A program made the translations under genes and the position numbers. This document shows positions 48,287 to 49,090 of a stretch of DNA of 49,090 bases, one piece after another. Source of the DNA: UBA4729 sp039931245 (lineage in GTDB: Bacteria > Patescibacteriota > Saccharimonadia > Saccharimonadales > UBA4665); NCBI GenBank assembly GCA_039931245.1, contig JBDTSH010000005.1:1-49090 (forward strand). The letters run 5' to 3'. How positions within the stretch are numbered: position 1 is the stretch's first letter; each line of letters opens with the position of its first letter. The notes under the pieces are model-generated. The model did not search any database, had not been told where the DNA came from, and saw only the letters and a program-made list of their open reading frames with translations.

Positions 48287-49090
48287 ACGGCTCGATCCCA
48301 CTATAACCATAGTATACATTGGCCAACGCGGTGACGCTTTAGCAGATATACCTGCTCAAAGTTCGGATATCGATGTCGTACGGTTAGTGCGGGCGGGCAA
48401 GTTTCGTCGCTACCATGGTGAAGGCCTTCGCCAATTACTCGATTTGCCGACGGTTTATAAAAATCTGCGTGACATCGGTTATATTGTGATTGGCATTATC
48501 CAAAGCTGGTGGATAGTACGGCAAATTCGTCCGAATATTATTTTTACCAGGGGAGGATTCGTGAGCGTGCCGGTCGCGATCGGTGGTCTACTCAACAGAG
48601 TTCCATATATTACGCATGATTCCGACAGCACGCCCAGCCTGGCAAATCGTATTATCGCTCCTTGGGCCCGTTTACACACGGTGGCATTGCCTGAAGAACT
48701 TTACCCCTATCCGCGCCAAAAGACCTTTACAGTTGGCGTGCCGGTAAGTAAAGATTATCAACCGGTAACCGGTCAACTCCTAGCGCAGTATCGTCATGAT
48801 ATCGGCCTATTGAAAACCCAGCAACTCGTGCTCATTACTGGGGGCGGCAACGGTTCAGATGGCCTTAATCAAGCAGTTATTGCTAACGCTGGCTACCTCC
48901 TAAAGCGACACCCTGACCTTGTGCTGGTACATATTGCCGGGCGGTCACTGGCGGCGAGCGTTAAAAAGAGCTACGAGGGGACACTTGACGATTCACAGCG
49001 TAAGCGGGTCCACGTGAAGAGTTTCATTAGCGATCTGCATCGCTACAGTGCGGTGGCTGATGTTATTATCGCCCGGGGCGGGGCAACGAA
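48213..49090 (+). CDS. murG: MurG N-acetylglucosaminyl transferase, partial
   Basis: Converts lipid I to lipid II at the inner membrane face. The gene begins at the ATG after AAGAGGAGGGACC and runs off the window end after 292 codons. GGGSGGHITPILAVAHEL (about 7-24) is the MurG start, and TRGGFVSVPVAIGGLL and PYITHDSDSTPSLANRII match the acceptor region. The family HEQN is replaced by HDSD. LVLITGGGNGSDGLNQAV begins the UDP-GlcNAc-binding half. It overlaps ftsW by 74 nt in a different frame. The last part (IIARGGAT) matches the SRxGA motif. Confidence 0.93.
   Translation, partial: MTIVVTGGGSGGHITPILAVAHELKRLDPTITIVYIGQRGDALADIPAQSSDIDVVRLVRAGKFRRYHGEGLRQLLDLPTVYKNLRDIGYIVIGIIQSWWIVRQIRPNIIFTRGGFVSVPVAIGGLLNRVPYITHDSDSTPSLANRIIAPWARLHTVALPEELYPYPRQKTFTVGVPVSKDYQPVTGQLLAQYRHDIGLLKTQQLVLITGGGNGSDGLNQAVIANAGYLLKRHPDLVLVHIAGRSLAASVKKSYEGTLDDSQRKRVHVKSFISDLHRYSAVADVIIARGGAT

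Noticed and set aside
1..49090. UGA recoded as glycine (Gracilibacteria-like code)
   Set aside because: RF2 is encoded, and TGA ends several genes at the expected length (for example at 8021, 29028 and 32807).

Overview
The window looks like a chromosomal segment of a member of Candidatus Saccharibacteria (TM7, Patescibacteria/CPR). This is inferred from gene content and protein variants, not from a marker search. Supporting signs are the very dense gene packing on one strand, the near absence of biosynthetic pathways, a compact ProRS, an archaeal/eukaryal-type homodimeric GlyRS, a LysRS with an unusual motif 3, a Trm11-like RNA methyltransferase, a condensed dcw cluster and roughly balanced GC. 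RF2 is present and TGA is used as a stop, so the code is standard. This argues against the UGA-to-Gly lineages Gracilibacteria and Absconditabacteria.

Layout. 1-4025: translation and transcription genes (proS, greA, a small unknown, lysS). 4089-10137: accessory genes, namely two unknown helical proteins, a zincin, a small membrane protein, a redox/repair run (FMN reductase, DUF427, MsrA), a HAD phosphatase, a TRAM/uracil-C5 RNA methyltransferase and a Cys-bearing PD-(D/E)XK nuclease. 10488-17683: serS, hpf, secA, an M16 peptidase and prfB. 17733-21977: an envelope block of ftsE, ftsX, a PcsB-like CHAP hydrolase and an S41 protease. 22114-26037: pyrG, an intact orphan receiver and a large FHA protein. 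26335-27890: the only minus-strand genes (Trm11-like methyltransferase, then rpmA), closed by a strong terminator. 27966-35553: a flippase-like membrane protein, xseA/xseB, a membrane-anchored methyltransferase, an exported protein, a degenerate kinase plus degenerate receiver pair, recO, GlyRS and RNase H. 35574-40799: unknown protein, DUF4868/KwaB-like protein, Pif1-HRDC helicase, NYN protein and MBL-fold hydrolase. 40966-41695: two small exported-looking proteins, each behind a near-consensus promoter. 41752-49090: two hairpins (one a clear terminator), a perfect DnaA box, TGGGT repeats, then mraZ-rsmH-ftsL-ftsI-mraY-ftsW-murG, with murG cut by the window end. murE, murF and murD are absent from this cluster.

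Regulation visible in the DNA. About a dozen genes have a TATAAT-like -10 box ending only 6-9 nt before the start codon, several with extended TGn or a good -35 box 17 bp upstream, which implies leaderless mRNAs. Other genes have clear AGGAGG-type sites, and three have A-rich leaders with no such site. The most unusual points are (i) the adjacent kinase/receiver pair that has lost both the phospho-His and the phospho-Asp, (ii) the 385-nt structured non-coding interval between mraZ and rsmH, (iii) a 19-codon Val-rich reading frame and a perfect 34-bp palindrome before ftsL, and (iv) a 74-nt ftsW/murG overlap. No rRNA, tRNA, CRISPR array or insertion sequence was recognised.
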